DNA from: Tranquillimonas rosea
GTDB taxonomy: Bacteria > Pseudomonadota > Alphaproteobacteria > Rhodobacterales > Rhodobacteraceae
Assembly: GCF_900111315.1 (NCBI RefSeq)
Contig: NZ_FOGU01000001.1
Span: 496,001 to 560,000, forward strand
Direction of reading: 5' to 3'
DNA length: 64,000 nucleotides
Shown: piece after piece, positions 7,199 through 16,468 of the stretch
How positions within the stretch are numbered: the stretch's first letter is position 1
Layout of the letters: the number at the start of each line of letters is the position of its first letter
Translations under genes and position numbers: made by a program
Notes under the pieces: generated by a model
What the model was told of the DNA's origin: nothing
Database searches by the model: none
The model's input: the letters and a program-made list of their open reading frames with translations, nothing else

Positions 7199-9597
7199 TG
7201 CAAGCCGGCCTCCACGCGCTGCTGTCGCATTGGTGGCGGCGGCCCTTCCAGCTTGTCACGCTTCTGCTGGGGCTGGCGACGGCCACCGCGCTGTGGTCCG
7301 GCGTCCAGGCGATCAATACCGAGGCGCGCGCCAGCTACGACCGCGCCGCTCAGGCGCTCGGGGCCGAGTCGCGGGACAGGATCGTGGCCCGCGACGGTGC
7401 CGCGATCAACCAGGACGACTTCGTGGCGTTGCGCCGCGCGGGATGGCTGGTGACCCCGGTCGTCGATGGCCGCGTCCAGACCGAAAACGGCAGCATCCGG
7501 CTGCTCGGCGTCGATCCCTTCACCCTGCCCGGCGGCAGCCTGCCAGGTGATCTAGCGGATACCGCCCTGGACCTGTCTTTCCTGACGCCACCGGGACAGG
7601 TCGTCGTGTCACCGGCCACTGCCGACCGCCTTGCCGGAACCGACCTGCCGCCCATCGTTCGGGTCGAGGGCGTCGCGCCCGCGATGGGCTATGCCGATAT
7701 CGGCATCGCACAGGACCTGCTGGGGCTGAGGGGGCAACTCTCCTACCTCCTCGTTCTCGACGACCAGCCGCTGACCCGTCCGTCGCTGGACACTATTGCG
7801 CCGGACCTGCGTGTCCGCGAAGGCCAGGGTCAGGCGGACCTCGCCCGCCTGACCGACAGCTTCCACCTGAACCTCACGGCCTTCGGTCTTCTCAGCTTCG
7901 CGGTGGGGCTGTTCATCGTTCGCGGGGCCGTCGGGCTGGCGTTCGAGCAGCGCAGGCCGGTCTTTCGCACCTTGCGGGCGCTGGGGCTGTCGACGCGGGC
8001 GCTGCTGGGCCTGCTGATGGCCGAGCTTCTGGTCTTCGCGGTCGTCGCCGGGGCGCTCGGCATCGCGCTCGGCTACCTGATCGCGACGCTGCTTCTGCCG
8101 GACGTGGCGGCAACACTGCGCGGCCTCTACGGCGCCAGCGTCGAGGGTGAGCTGTCGATCGCGCCGGTCTGGTGGCTGACGGGGCTGGGGATCTCGGTGC
8201 TGGGGACGGCGATCGCCGCCGGATCATCGCTGTGGCAGGTGGCCCGGCTGCCGCTGCTCGCACCCGCTCAGCCCCGTGCCTGGGCGATGGCGCGCGAACG
8301 CTCGATGCGCTGGCAGGCCGTCGCGGCGCTGGCCCTTGCCGTCCTGGCCGCGCTGACCGGATGGCTGGGAAGCGGATTGGTGGCAGGCTTCGCGATGCTG
8401 GGCGCACTGCTGATCGCCGCGGCGCTGGCCCTGCCCCTGATCCTGCACGGCGCCCTCAGGCTGGGCGGGCGGATGGCGCGCGGCCCCGTGCGCGAGTGGT
8501 TCTGGGCCGATACGCGGCAGCAACTTCCGGGGCTGTCGCTGGCGCTGATGGCGCTGCTGCTGGCGCTTGCCACGAATATCGGCGTCGGCACGATGGTGTC
8601 GTCCTTCCGGCTGACCTTCACCGGCTGGCTCGACCAGCGGCTTGCCTCCGAACTCTACGTCACCGCCGAAGACGAGGCGCAGGCCGGCGACCTCCGCGCG
8701 TTCCTCGAAGAACGCAGCCGCGCGGTCCTACCGATCTTCTCGGCCGAGGGAGAGATCGGCGGCCTTCCGACCGAAATCTACGGTGTCGCCGACCACCCGA
8801 CCTACCGGGACAACTGGCCGATCCTGTCGGCGCAGCCGGATGTCTGGGACCGGGTCGCGGAGGGTGACGGCGTCCTGATCAACGAGCAGCTGTCGTATCG
8901 CGACGACCTGTCGCCGGGCGACGCGATCATCGTGTCGGGCTGGCAGACCGAGGTGGCCGGCATCTACAGCGACTACGGCAATCCCCTGGCTCAGGTGCTT
9001 GTGGGCATGGACGCGCTCGACCGCTTCGAGGATGTGCGGCGGACCGAGTTCGGCGTCCGCATCGACCCGTCCGAGACCGGGGCGTTGACCGACGCGCTGA
9101 TCGACACGTTCGGCCTGTCGCCCGACGCAATCGTCGATCAAGCACGGCTCAAGCAGATGTCCCTGAGCGTGTTCGAGCGCACCTTCGCGGTGACGGGGGC
9201 CCTCAACGTGCTGACGCTGGCGGTGGCGGGCTTTGCCATTCTGACCTCGCTGATGACGCTTGCCACGATGCGCCTGCCGCAACTGGCGCCGGTCTGGGCG
9301 CTGGGGCTGACGCGCGGGCGGCTCGCACGGCTGGAGATGTGGCGCGCGCTTCTGCTTGCCGGGCTGACAATGCTGCTGGCCCTGCCGGTGGGGCTGCTGC
9401 TGGCCTGGGTTCTGCTGGCGGTCATCAACGTCGAGGCGTTCGGCTGGCGGCTGCCGATGCACCTGTTCCCCGGCCAGTGGGTGCTTCTGATGGGATTGTC
9501 GCTGCTGGCCGCGCTCTTGGCCAGTCTCTGGCCGGCACGCCGGATCGCGCGGACGCCGCCGGCGGATATGCTCAAGGTCTTTGCCAATGAACGTTAG
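7195..9597 (+). CDS. FtsX-type ABC transporter permease (AttFG-like)
   Basis: An 800-residue permease with one N-terminal helix, a large periplasmic domain, a helical block around residues 220-450 and a second periplasmic domain followed by three C-terminal helices. It is long enough to be two FtsX units in one chain, as if AttF and AttG were fused. FtsX-like permeases usually do mechanical work (lipoprotein release, efflux, cell-wall enzyme activation) rather than import. It overlaps the ATPase gene by four bases and the next gene by eleven, indicating translational coupling. Its cargo is not deducible. Confidence 0.85.
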   Translation: MMQAGLHALLSHWWRRPFQLVTLLLGLATATALWSGVQAINTEARASYDRAAQALGAESRDRIVARDGAAINQDDFVALRRAGWLVTPVVDGRVQTENGSIRLLGVDPFTLPGGSLPGDLADTALDLSFLTPPGQVVVSPATADRLAGTDLPPIVRVEGVAPAMGYADIGIAQDLLGLRGQLSYLLVLDDQPLTRPSLDTIAPDLRVREGQGQADLARLTDSFHLNLTAFGLLSFAVGLFIVRGAVGLAFEQRRPVFRTLRALGLSTRALLGLLMAELLVFAVVAGALGIALGYLIATLLLPDVAATLRGLYGASVEGELSIAPVWWLTGLGISVLGTAIAAGSSLWQVARLPLLAPAQPRAWAMARERSMRWQAVAALALAVLAALTGWLGSGLVAGFAMLGALLIAAALALPLILHGALRLGGRMARGPVREWFWADTRQQLPGLSLALMALLLALATNIGVGTMVSSFRLTFTGWLDQRLASELYVTAEDEAQAGDLRAFLEERSRAVLPIFSAEGEIGGLPTEIYGVADHPTYRDNWPILSAQPDVWDRVAEGDGVLINEQLSYRDDLSPGDAIIVSGWQTEVAGIYSDYGNPLAQVLVGMDALDRFEDVRRTEFGVRIDPSETGALTDALIDTFGLSPDAIVDQARLKQMSLSVFERTFAVTGALNVLTLAVAGFAILTSLMTLATMRLPQLAPVWALGLTRGRLARLEMWRALLLAGLTMLLALPVGLLLAWVLLAVINVEAFGWRLPMHLFPGQWVLLMGLSLLAALLASLWPARRIARTPPADMLKVFANER

Positions 9598-10675
9598 ACA
9601 CCAGTGGACACCGGTTGGCCCCGTCAGGGCCGCCACCCTCGCGCTGATGGCAATCGGGGGGCTGGCGGGACCTGCCGCGGCGCAGGGGTTCGCAGGGATG
9701 GGCACCGATGCCGAGGGATATGCCCTGCCGCAGCCCGGCGTCGCGTTCTCCTTCCCCGCCGACCACGGGCCGCACCCGGCCTTTCGCATCGAGTGGTGGT
9801 ACATCACCGCCAATCTCGAAGGCCCCGAGGGCCGCGCCTACGGCGTGCAGTGGACCCTCTTCCGCAACGCCCTCGCCCCCGGCGGCACGGACGCGCCCGG
9901 CTGGGCGGCGACGCAGGGGTGGATGGGCCACGCGGCGCTGACCACGCCCGAAAGGCACTTCGTCACCGAGCGGATCGCACGGGGCGGCATCGGGCAGGCC
10001 GGTGTCGAGAGCGACCCGTTCGAGGCGTGGATCGACGACTGGGGCCTCTCGGGGCCCAGCCTCTCGGACGTGCGCATGACCGCCACCGGCCCCGACTTCG
10101 CCTATGACCTGGCCCTCGCCACCGACCGTCCGTTCGTGCCACAGGGCGACAACGGCTACTCGGTGAAGTCCGAGGCGGGACAGGCGAGCTACTACTACTC
10201 GCAGCCCTTCTACCAGGTCGAGGGCACGCTCACCCTGCCGGACGGCAAGGTTCAGGTGACCGGCGATGCCTGGCTGGACCGGGAATGGTCGTCCCAGCCC
10301 CTGGGCGACGATCAGACCGGGTGGGATTGGTTCTCGCTGCACCTCGACGGCGGCGAGAAGCTGATGGGCTACCGGCTGCGCGACGCGAGCGGCGACGATT
10401 TCTTCGTCTCGACCTGGATCGCGGCGGACGGCACGCCGACGCCCTACGAGGACGGCCACCTGCGCGGCACGCCGTTGGAGCGGACCGAGGTCGCCGGGCG
10501 CGAGATACCGACGCACTGGTCGCTGGCCCTGCCCGAGCGCGATCTCGACATCGAGGTGCGGGCGATCAACTCCGCGGCGTGGATGGACACCAGCGTGGCC
10601 TATTGGGAGGGGCCGGTGACGGTGACCGGCAGCCATGACGGGATCGGCTATCTGGAGATGACGGGATATGAGTGA
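9587..10675 (+). CDS. Secreted lipocalin-like / carotenoid hydratase-like protein (AttH family)
   Basis: A 362-residue exported protein of the family annotated as AttH, predicted secreted hydrolase or hydroxyneurosporene synthase-like. The signal peptide runs to about GPAAAQ. Diagnostic sequences are EWWYI (69-73), WLDREWSSQPLGDDQTGWDW-type core residues in the middle, and paired beta-sandwich segments. Members fold as two lipocalin-like domains that bind hydrophobic ligands. The ATG at 9587 lies inside the end of the permease gene. Its place in the ABC operon suggests that it binds the transported lipid-like molecule in the periplasm. True carotenoid hydratase activity is unlikely because no carotenoid genes are nearby. 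Confidence 0.85.
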   Translation: MNVRHQWTPVGPVRAATLALMAIGGLAGPAAAQGFAGMGTDAEGYALPQPGVAFSFPADHGPHPAFRIEWWYITANLEGPEGRAYGVQWTLFRNALAPGGTDAPGWAATQGWMGHAALTTPERHFVTERIARGGIGQAGVESDPFEAWIDDWGLSGPSLSDVRMTATGPDFAYDLALATDRPFVPQGDNGYSVKSEAGQASYYYSQPFYQVEGTLTLPDGKVQVTGDAWLDREWSSQPLGDDQTGWDWFSLHLDGGEKLMGYRLRDASGDDFFVSTWIAADGTPTPYEDGHLRGTPLERTEVAGREIPTHWSLALPERDLDIEVRAINSAAWMDTSVAYWEGPVTVTGSHDGIGYLEMTGYE

Positions 10676-11219
10676 GTGGTTCGAGACGCTGGACGGCTTG
10701 CGCGACGCGGCCTGGCGCCGGTTGGCCGGGGGGCCCGACGACGCGACGGGGCCGCTGCGGACGCTGTCGCTCTCCACGGTGGATGCCGACGGTCACCCGG
10801 CGGCGCGCACCGTGATCGTGCGCGCGGCGGACCGCGAGGCGGCCAGGCTCGACGTGCATACCGACCTCAGCTCGTCCAAGGTCGCGGAACTGCGCGGTAC
10901 ACCTCGCGCGGCGCTTCTGAGCTGGGATCCGGAGACGGCGCTGCAAGTGCGGCTGTCGGCTCACGCCGAGGTGCTGTCGGGCGAGGTAGTGGCGCCGATC
11001 TGGAGCCGCGTGCCCGACACCGCGCGACGCAACTACGGCGGCACGCCGCCGCCCGGGACGCCCCTGCACGCCCCCGGGACCTACGAAGAGACCATCGACC
11101 GCGACCGCTTCGCTGTGCTGCGCTTTCACGTCGAGACGATGGAGGTGCTGCATCTTGGAACACGGCACCGCCGCGCGGTCTTTGGTGGCCGCGGCGACGG
11201 ACGGTGGATCGCCCCCTGA
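10668..11219 (+). CDS. Pyridoxamine 5'-phosphate oxidase family flavin-binding protein
   Basis: A 183-residue protein of the PNPOx-like split-barrel fold (Alr4036-type). It has the N-terminal substrate/FMN-binding strand pattern (LRTLSLSTVDADGHPAART), the HTDLSSSKVAEL segment matching the FMN phosphate loop, and a C-terminal strand FAVLRFHVETMEVLHL. These proteins bind FMN or haem-like cofactors; true PdxH activity is uncertain because the canonical C-terminal W-R-L-x-P motif is absent. The gene overlaps the AttH-like gene by eight bases and closes the operon, so it may be translated together with the transporter. Confidence 0.8.
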   Translation: MSEWFETLDGLRDAAWRRLAGGPDDATGPLRTLSLSTVDADGHPAARTVIVRAADREAARLDVHTDLSSSKVAELRGTPRAALLSWDPETALQVRLSAHAEVLSGEVVAPIWSRVPDTARRNYGGTPPPGTPLHAPGTYEETIDRDRFAVLRFHVETMEVLHLGTRHRRAVFGGRGDGRWIAP

Positions 11220-11277
11220 CACTCCCGCCTCAAGAGGCTAAGGGACGTCAGACCGCCCAACACCCGGACCGACACCG

Positions 11278-13461
11278 ATGCAGACCCTGCCCCTGACCCG
11301 CGACCTCGTCCTGATCGGCGGCGGCCATGCGCATGCGCTGGTCCTGCGCGCCTGGGGGATGAACCCCCTGCCCGGTGCAAGGCTGACCGTCATCAATCCC
11401 GGCCCGAGCGCGCCCTATACCGGAATGCTGCCGGGCTACGTCGCCGGCCACTACACCCGCACCGAACTCGAGATCGACCTGGTCAAGCTGGCGCGGTTCG
11501 CCGGGGCGCGGCTGGTGCTGGGCCGGGCGACCGGGCTGGACCGGGCGCGCGGTCTCGTCGAGGTGGAGGGGCGCGCGCCGCTGGCCTATGACGTCGCCTC
11601 GATCGACATCGGCATCCATTCCGAGATGCCGGCACTGCCCGGCTTTTCCGAAAACGGCATCGCCGCGAAACCGCTGGAGCGGTTCGCCGAGGGCTGGAGC
11701 GCGCATCTCGACCGGCTGCTTGCCGAGCCGACGCTGATCGATCGCGGCGCCGTCGTGATCGGCGGCGGTGTCGGCGGGGTCGAACTGGCGATGGCGATGG
11801 CCCACGGCGCGCAGGCCGCGACGGGCCGCGTGCTGCCCGTCACCGTGGTCGAGGCGGGCACCGCCCTGCCCGGTGTCGGCCGCCGGGCGCGCGCCGCACT
11901 GATGCGGCATCTAGACCGGCTGGGCGTGCAACTGATCGAGGGGCGGGAGGTACGCCGGGTCGAACCCGATCTCGTGGAACTGGCCGATGGCACGCAGGTC
12001 TCCACCGGCTTCACAACCGGCGCGGCGGGCGCGCGGCCCCACGGATGGCTGGCGCGGACGGGGCTGACGCTGACCGACGGCTTCGTCACCGTGGACCGGA
12101 CACTGCGCAGCTCAGACCCGTCGATCTATGCCGCCGGCGACTGCGCCCATCTCTCGCACGCACCACGACCCAAGGCCGGGGTCTATGCGGTGCGGGCCGC
12201 CAGGGTACTGGACCGGAACCTGCGCGCCGCGCTCGGCGACGGCAAGACGCGGGCCTATCGGCCGCAGCGCAGCTATCTCAAGCTGATCTCGCTGGGGGAG
12301 AAATCCGCTGTCGCCGAAAAGGCCGGCTTCAGCGCCGAGGGGCCGCGGCTGTGGCGCTGGAAGGACCGCATCGACCGCCGCTTCATGGACCGACTGTCGG
12401 ACCTTCAGCCGATGGCCGCACCCGCACTGCCCCGCCATCGCGCGGCGGGGCTGGCCGAAGAGGTCGCCGGCGGCAAGCCGATGTGCGGCGGCTGCGGCGC
12501 CAAGGTCGGGCGCGGCGCGCTGGCCAAGGCTCTGGCCGGGCTGCCGCCGATCACGCGCGACGACATCGTTACCGGCGCCGGCGACGACTCCGCGATCCTC
12601 AGGATCGGTGACACGCGGCTGGCCCTGACGACCGACCAGCTGCGCGGCTTTACCGAGGATTGGGGCCTGATGGCGCGGATCGCCGCGGTGCACGCGATGG
12701 GCGATGTCTGGGCGATGGGCGGGGCGCCGCAGGCGGCGCTCGCCACGCTGACGCTGCCGCGCCAGACGACGGAGATGCAGCAACGCATGCTGGCCGAGAT
12801 CACCGCCGAGGCGAACGCGGTGTTCGAGGCCGAGGGCGCGGCGATCGCGGGCGGGCACACCGCGCTGGGGTCGGAGCTGTCGATCGGCTTCACCGTCACC
12901 GGTCTGTCGCCCCGCATCCCGATCACGCTGTCCGGCGCAGAACCGGGGGACGCGCTGATCCTGACCCGGCCGCTCGGCTCGGGCACAATCCTGGCGGCCG
13001 AGATGGCGCTCGAGGCGCGGGGCACATGGGTCGCGGCGGCGCTGGAGCACATGGCGCGACCGCAGGGCGACGCGGCGCGGATCCTCGCCTCCGCGAACGC
13101 GATGACGGACGTGACCGGCTTTGGGCTGGCCGGGCATCTGAGCGGGATGCTGGACGCCTCGCAGGTGGGCGCTCGGCTGCAACTGACATCTATCCCGCTG
13201 ATGGAGGGCGCGCTCGAGCTGTCCCGTGCGGGGACGCGATCGACGCTCTACCCCTCGAACCGCGAGATCGCGCAGGCGATGATCCTGCCCACCGACGACC
13301 GCGCCGAGCTGTTGTTCGATCCACAGACGGCGGGTGGCCTTCTGGCCGCCATCCCGCCGGACGAGGCCGACGCGTGCCTAGCGGCCCTGCGCGAGGCCGG
13401 CCATCCGGCCGCCCGGATCGGCACGATCCTGGACGGTCCCCCGCTGATCGAAGTGAACTGA
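11278..13461 (+). CDS. selD: Flavoprotein (NADH dehydrogenase-like) fused to selenide, water dikinase
   Basis: A 727-residue two-domain protein. Residues 1-~375 form a pyridine nucleotide-disulfide oxidoreductase/NADH dehydrogenase-like FAD domain (GGGHAH at 14-19, VVIGGGVGGVEL, and AAGDCAHL near the FAD). Residues ~400-727 are selenophosphate synthase, which makes selenophosphate from selenide and ATP. The catalytic pair is Cys406 and Lys409 in MCGGCGAK; cysteine, not selenocysteine, is used. The fusion occurs in several bacteria and may link selenium reduction to selenophosphate synthesis. It converges on mnmH with three bases between the stops, so the product here is likely used for tRNA selenation. 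The start has no clear ribosome binding site. Confidence 0.92.
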   Translation: MQTLPLTRDLVLIGGGHAHALVLRAWGMNPLPGARLTVINPGPSAPYTGMLPGYVAGHYTRTELEIDLVKLARFAGARLVLGRATGLDRARGLVEVEGRAPLAYDVASIDIGIHSEMPALPGFSENGIAAKPLERFAEGWSAHLDRLLAEPTLIDRGAVVIGGGVGGVELAMAMAHGAQAATGRVLPVTVVEAGTALPGVGRRARAALMRHLDRLGVQLIEGREVRRVEPDLVELADGTQVSTGFTTGAAGARPHGWLARTGLTLTDGFVTVDRTLRSSDPSIYAAGDCAHLSHAPRPKAGVYAVRAARVLDRNLRAALGDGKTRAYRPQRSYLKLISLGEKSAVAEKAGFSAEGPRLWRWKDRIDRRFMDRLSDLQPMAAPALPRHRAAGLAEEVAGGKPMCGGCGAKVGRGALAKALAGLPPITRDDIVTGAGDDSAILRIGDTRLALTTDQLRGFTEDWGLMARIAAVHAMGDVWAMGGAPQAALATLTLPRQTTEMQQRMLAEITAEANAVFEAEGAAIAGGHTALGSELSIGFTVTGLSPRIPITLSGAEPGDALILTRPLGSGTILAAEMALEARGTWVAAALEHMARPQGDAARILASANAMTDVTGFGLAGHLSGMLDASQVGARLQLTSIPLMEGALELSRAGTRSTLYPSNREIAQAMILPTDDRAELLFDPQTAGGLLAAIPPDEADACLAALREAGHPAARIGTILDGPPLIEVN

Positions 13462-13464
13462 GCG

Positions 13465-14529
13465 CTACTCGGCGGCCTGCCGGTCGGGCACCATCGCGTC
13501 GAGCCGGTCCGCGATCCGCTCGACATCGTCGGGTTGCAGCCCCTCGGTCTTGACCGTGCCGAGGAAATCGCCCTCGCCCCGGCCGCGCTGCTTGGCGTAC
13601 CGGGGGTCATAGTGCCGCTCCATCAACTCGGCCGCGAGGGTTTGGAACGCGCCCTCGCGCAGAAGCCCGGTCCAGCGCTCGACGGTCTCGGCCCCCTGCA
13701 GCCGCTTGAGGCCCGCAATGATCTCTTCCGTCCGCCCCGGCGCGGCGATGAGATCGGCATAGGCGCGGGTCAGGTATTCGGCGCGGGCCTCCAGCGGGGC
13801 CGAAATCTCGACCCGCGGGGCGCGGCGCATCTCGGCCCAGAGCGCGGGCGGCACGATCCGGGCGCCAACCTTGGACGATTCCGCCTCGACGAAGACCGGC
13901 CGCGCCGGGTCCAGCGCCGCGACCTCGCCCGCCAGCGCGCTCTCGAAGCCCTTCTGTTCCGGCTGGTCGGCACCGGTGCCGCCGAAGACCGAGCCGCGAT
14001 GGCGGGCCAGCCCTTCGAGGTCGATCACCTGCCTCCCCCGCGCCCGGAGCGCGGCCAGGATGTCGGTCTTGGCGGTGCCGGTGTTGCCGTCGACCAGCAC
14101 GACCCGGCTCGGGAACGGCCGATCATAGAGCGCGGCCTTCACCGCCCGCCGGTAGGATTGGTAACCGCCCGCGACGAGATCGACCCGCCAGCCGATCTGC
14201 GACAGGATCCCGGCGAACGAGCCCGAGCGCTGCCCCCCGCGCCAGCAATAGACCAGCGGCCGCCACCCGCCGTCGTGATGCGCCAGCGGCCCCTCGATAT
14301 GCCGGGCCGCGTTGCGCGCCACCAGAGCCGCGCCGATCTTGCGGGCGCGGAAGGCGCTTTCCTGGACGTAGATCGTTCCGACCTCGGCCCTTTCGGCATC
14401 GGACAGCACCGGCAGGTTGATCGCGCCGGGCACGTGATCCTCGGCGTATTCCGACGGTGAGCGCACATCGATGATGGTGTCGAAGTCGAGCGCCCGGAGC
14501 GCGGCGAGGTCTGGGATCTGAACGGCCAT
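13465..14529 (-). CDS. mnmH: tRNA 2-selenouridine synthase
   Basis: A 354-residue enzyme that converts 2-thiouridine to 2-selenouridine at the wobble base of Lys, Glu and Gln tRNAs, using selenophosphate. The N-terminal rhodanese domain carries the catalytic loop YCWRGGQRSG (Cys95). The second domain has a P-loop GNTGTAKT (149-156) and binds tRNA. It is tail to tail with the selD fusion. Together they give the selenouridine branch of selenium use. No selA, selB or selC is seen in the window, so selenoprotein synthesis is not indicated here. Confidence 0.94.
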   Translation of the reverse strand: MAVQIPDLAALRALDFDTIIDVRSPSEYAEDHVPGAINLPVLSDAERAEVGTIYVQESAFRARKIGAALVARNAARHIEGPLAHHDGGWRPLVYCWRGGQRSGSFAGILSQIGWRVDLVAGGYQSYRRAVKAALYDRPFPSRVVLVDGNTGTAKTDILAALRARGRQVIDLEGLARHRGSVFGGTGADQPEQKGFESALAGEVAALDPARPVFVEAESSKVGARIVPPALWAEMRRAPRVEISAPLEARAEYLTRAYADLIAAPGRTEEIIAGLKRLQGAETVERWTGLLREGAFQTLAAELMERHYDPRYAKQRGRGEGDFLGTVKTEGLQPDDVERIADRLDAMVPDRQAAE

Positions 14530-14547
14530 GGGGCGAGGAATAGGCCC

Positions 14548-15468
14548 TCAGCGCAGAGAGGCCAAGAGCGCGTCCGCCATCGCGCGGCCGCTCTCCCAGG
14601 CATGCTCGGCCTCGGGACCGAGGGCCCAGTCGCCTCCCGCCAGAAGCGTCCCGTCATCCGTGGCAAGACAGCGCTGCCCCAGCGCCCGGGCGGTGCGGGC
14701 ATAACGCCAGCGATGCGCCGCGGCATGGACCGGCGGCGTGGCGGGATCGAGCTCGGCCAGAAGCGCCTTCGCGGCCGCCTCCCTGTCGAGTTCGAGGTTC
14801 TCCGCGCTCCACGCCGCGTCGGCATGGGCGGCAATGCGGCGGGGGCGCGGCGCGCGGTCCGGCAGGCTCCCCTGCTCGACGATCTGGGCAAAGACACCGC
14901 CCGGCGCGGGAAGCGTGACCTCGTCCTCCCACGCGGCGAGAAGCGTCCAGCAAGGCGCCATGTCGACCCGCTCGAAGGCGTCGTCCGGCAGATGGGCGCC
15001 GACCAGTTCGGCCGCCTGCGGCGCCGGGATCGCGACGATCACCGCGTCGAACCGGCCGAGCGCGTTTCCTTCGCCGTCGGCAAGGCTCCAGCCGACACCG
15101 GCGCGGGCCACCTCGCCGACGCGGACGCCACGATGGACGGTCAGCCCCTCGGCCAGCGGCTTGCACAATCCGCTGGCCCCCGGAAGGCCGACGGCGTCGT
15201 TCCCCTTGCCGTCGTCGTGCCAGGCGGCGGCGCCGGCCTGCACCAGCGTTTCCACTAGCGCGGCGAAATCCTCGTTGCGAACGGCGATGCCCGGTGCGCC
15301 ATGGTCATACGGGCCGTGATCGGTGCGGCGCGTGGCCAGCCGTCCGCCCAGGCCGCGCCCCTTGTCGAAGACGACCGGCGTTCGGCCCGCGTCGGCCAGG
15401 CGCCGCGCGGCGGTCAGGCCGGCCAGTCCCGCGCCAATGACGGCGATGGTATCGTGTGTCTCGGTCAT
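14548..15468 (-). CDS. NAD(P)/FAD-dependent oxidoreductase (renalase-like)
   Basis: A 306-residue flavoprotein starting with a dinucleotide-binding motif (IAVIGAGLAGLTAARRL) followed by GRGLGGRLATRR, the pattern of renalase-like amine oxidases. The C-terminus repeats the FAD contact (GGDWALGPEAEHAWESGRAM). The start at MTETHD (15468) places the FAD motif at residues 9-25; an upstream in-frame start would add an arginine-rich leader without support. It is 18 bases upstream of mnmH on the same strand and may be co-transcribed. The substrate is unknown; renalase relatives oxidise wrongly reduced NAD(P)H isomers. Confidence 0.85.
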   Translation of the reverse strand: MTETHDTIAVIGAGLAGLTAARRLADAGRTPVVFDKGRGLGGRLATRRTDHGPYDHGAPGIAVRNEDFAALVETLVQAGAAAWHDDGKGNDAVGLPGASGLCKPLAEGLTVHRGVRVGEVARAGVGWSLADGEGNALGRFDAVIVAIPAPQAAELVGAHLPDDAFERVDMAPCWTLLAAWEDEVTLPAPGGVFAQIVEQGSLPDRAPRPRRIAAHADAAWSAENLELDREAAAKALLAELDPATPPVHAAAHRWRYARTARALGQRCLATDDGTLLAGGDWALGPEAEHAWESGRAMADALLASLR

Positions 15469-15570
15469 TCCGGGCGACCTAGTGCCCCGCGGCACGGCGT
15501 CACGCCGGCGGACCCCGCCACGCGTCAAGCTATCTCGTCCGATCGGAAGATGACCGAAGGGAGGCTTTCC

Positions 15571-16323
15571 ATGCGACTGCGCTTTTCACTCGCCCTCGCC
15601 GCACTTGGCGGCGCCACCGCCGCGCAGGCGGAGATCACGGGCAACTATCACGAATACACCGTCGGCGACCGGACCTTCGAGGGGTATGTCGCCACGAACA
15701 CCGCTCTCGACGAGCCGCGCGGCACGGTGCTGATCGTCCACGACTGGGACGGGATGACCGAGTACGAGGAACGCCGCGCCGACATGCTGGCCGCGCTCGG
15801 CTATACCGCCTTCGCCATCGACGTCTACGGCGCGGATACCGACCCGCAGACGACCGAAGAGAACCGCTCCCTCTCCGGCGCGCTCTACGAGGACCGCGAG
15901 ACGTTCCGCGAGCGGCTGATGGGGTCGATCGAAGAGGCCGGGAACATCCCCGGCGCGAGCGACGACATGGTGCTGATGGGCTATTGCTTCGGCGGCGCGG
16001 CGGCCCTCGAAGCACTGCGCGCCGGGGCCGAGCTGGACGGCTTCGCGACGTTCCACGGCGGGCTCGAGACGCCCGAAGGCCAGGATTACAGCGCCGCTGA
16101 GGGACCCGTGATGGTGTTCCACGGCTCGGCCGACCCTGTCTCGGGGATGGAAGCCATGGCGGGGCTCCTGAACAACCTGCAGGAGGCCGGGATCGAACAC
16201 GGGGCCGAGGTCTTCGGCGGCGCGCGCCATTCCTTCACCGTCTGGGGATCGGACGACTACGACCTCGAGGCCGACCAGGCGGCATGGCGCGGCTTTCAGG
16301 AATTCCTCGAAGAGGCGCTCTGA
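15571..16323 (+). CDS. Dienelactone hydrolase family protein, exported
   Basis: A 250-residue alpha/beta hydrolase with a signal peptide (ending TAAQA, about residue 20). The nucleophile elbow is GYCFGG with Cys139, and the triad is completed by Asp188 (GSADP) and His220 (GARHSF), the Cys-Asp-His set typical of dienelactone hydrolases. An exported form is less usual than the cytoplasmic catabolic enzyme, so the natural ester or lactone substrate is unclear. The ribosome binding site AGGGAGG (15558-15564) decides the ATG at 15571. No aromatic degradation genes are adjacent. Confidence 0.88.
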   Translation: MRLRFSLALAALGGATAAQAEITGNYHEYTVGDRTFEGYVATNTALDEPRGTVLIVHDWDGMTEYEERRADMLAALGYTAFAIDVYGADTDPQTTEENRSLSGALYEDRETFRERLMGSIEEAGNIPGASDDMVLMGYCFGGAAALEALRAGAELDGFATFHGGLETPEGQDYSAAEGPVMVFHGSADPVSGMEAMAGLLNNLQEAGIEHGAEVFGGARHSFTVWGSDDYDLEADQAAWRGFQEFLEEAL

Positions 16324-16350
16324 AGCGCGGAACCGTGGTGTGTCGGGGGA

Positions 16351-16426
16351 TGGTGCCGGTCGAGGGACTCGAACCCCCGACATCCTGATTACAAATCAGG
16401 CGCTCTACCAGCTGAGCTAGACCGGC
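16351..16426 (-). tRNA. tRNA-Thr (anticodon UGU)
   Basis: Read on the minus strand, a 76-base cloverleaf starts GCCGGTC and ends GACCGGC-A-CCA, giving a perfect 7-bp acceptor stem. The D arm is TAGCTCAGCTGGTAGAGC. The anticodon stem CCTGA/TCAGG encloses the loop TTTGTAA, so the anticodon is TGT (threonine). The T arm contains GGGGGTTCGAGTCCCTC. The CCA end is encoded. Confidence 0.97.
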
Positions 16427-16447
16427 CCTGCCCGCGTCTCTAGGACG

Positions 16448-16464
16448 TGCGCCGGGGCGGCGCA
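16448..16464 (-). other. GC hairpin downstream of the FbpB-type permease gene
   Basis: A perfect 6-bp stem (TGCGCC/GGCGCA) with a five-base loop lies between the permease stop and the tRNA gene. No T-run follows on the minus strand, so termination is only a possibility. Confidence 0.35.
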
Positions 16465-16468
16465 AGTC

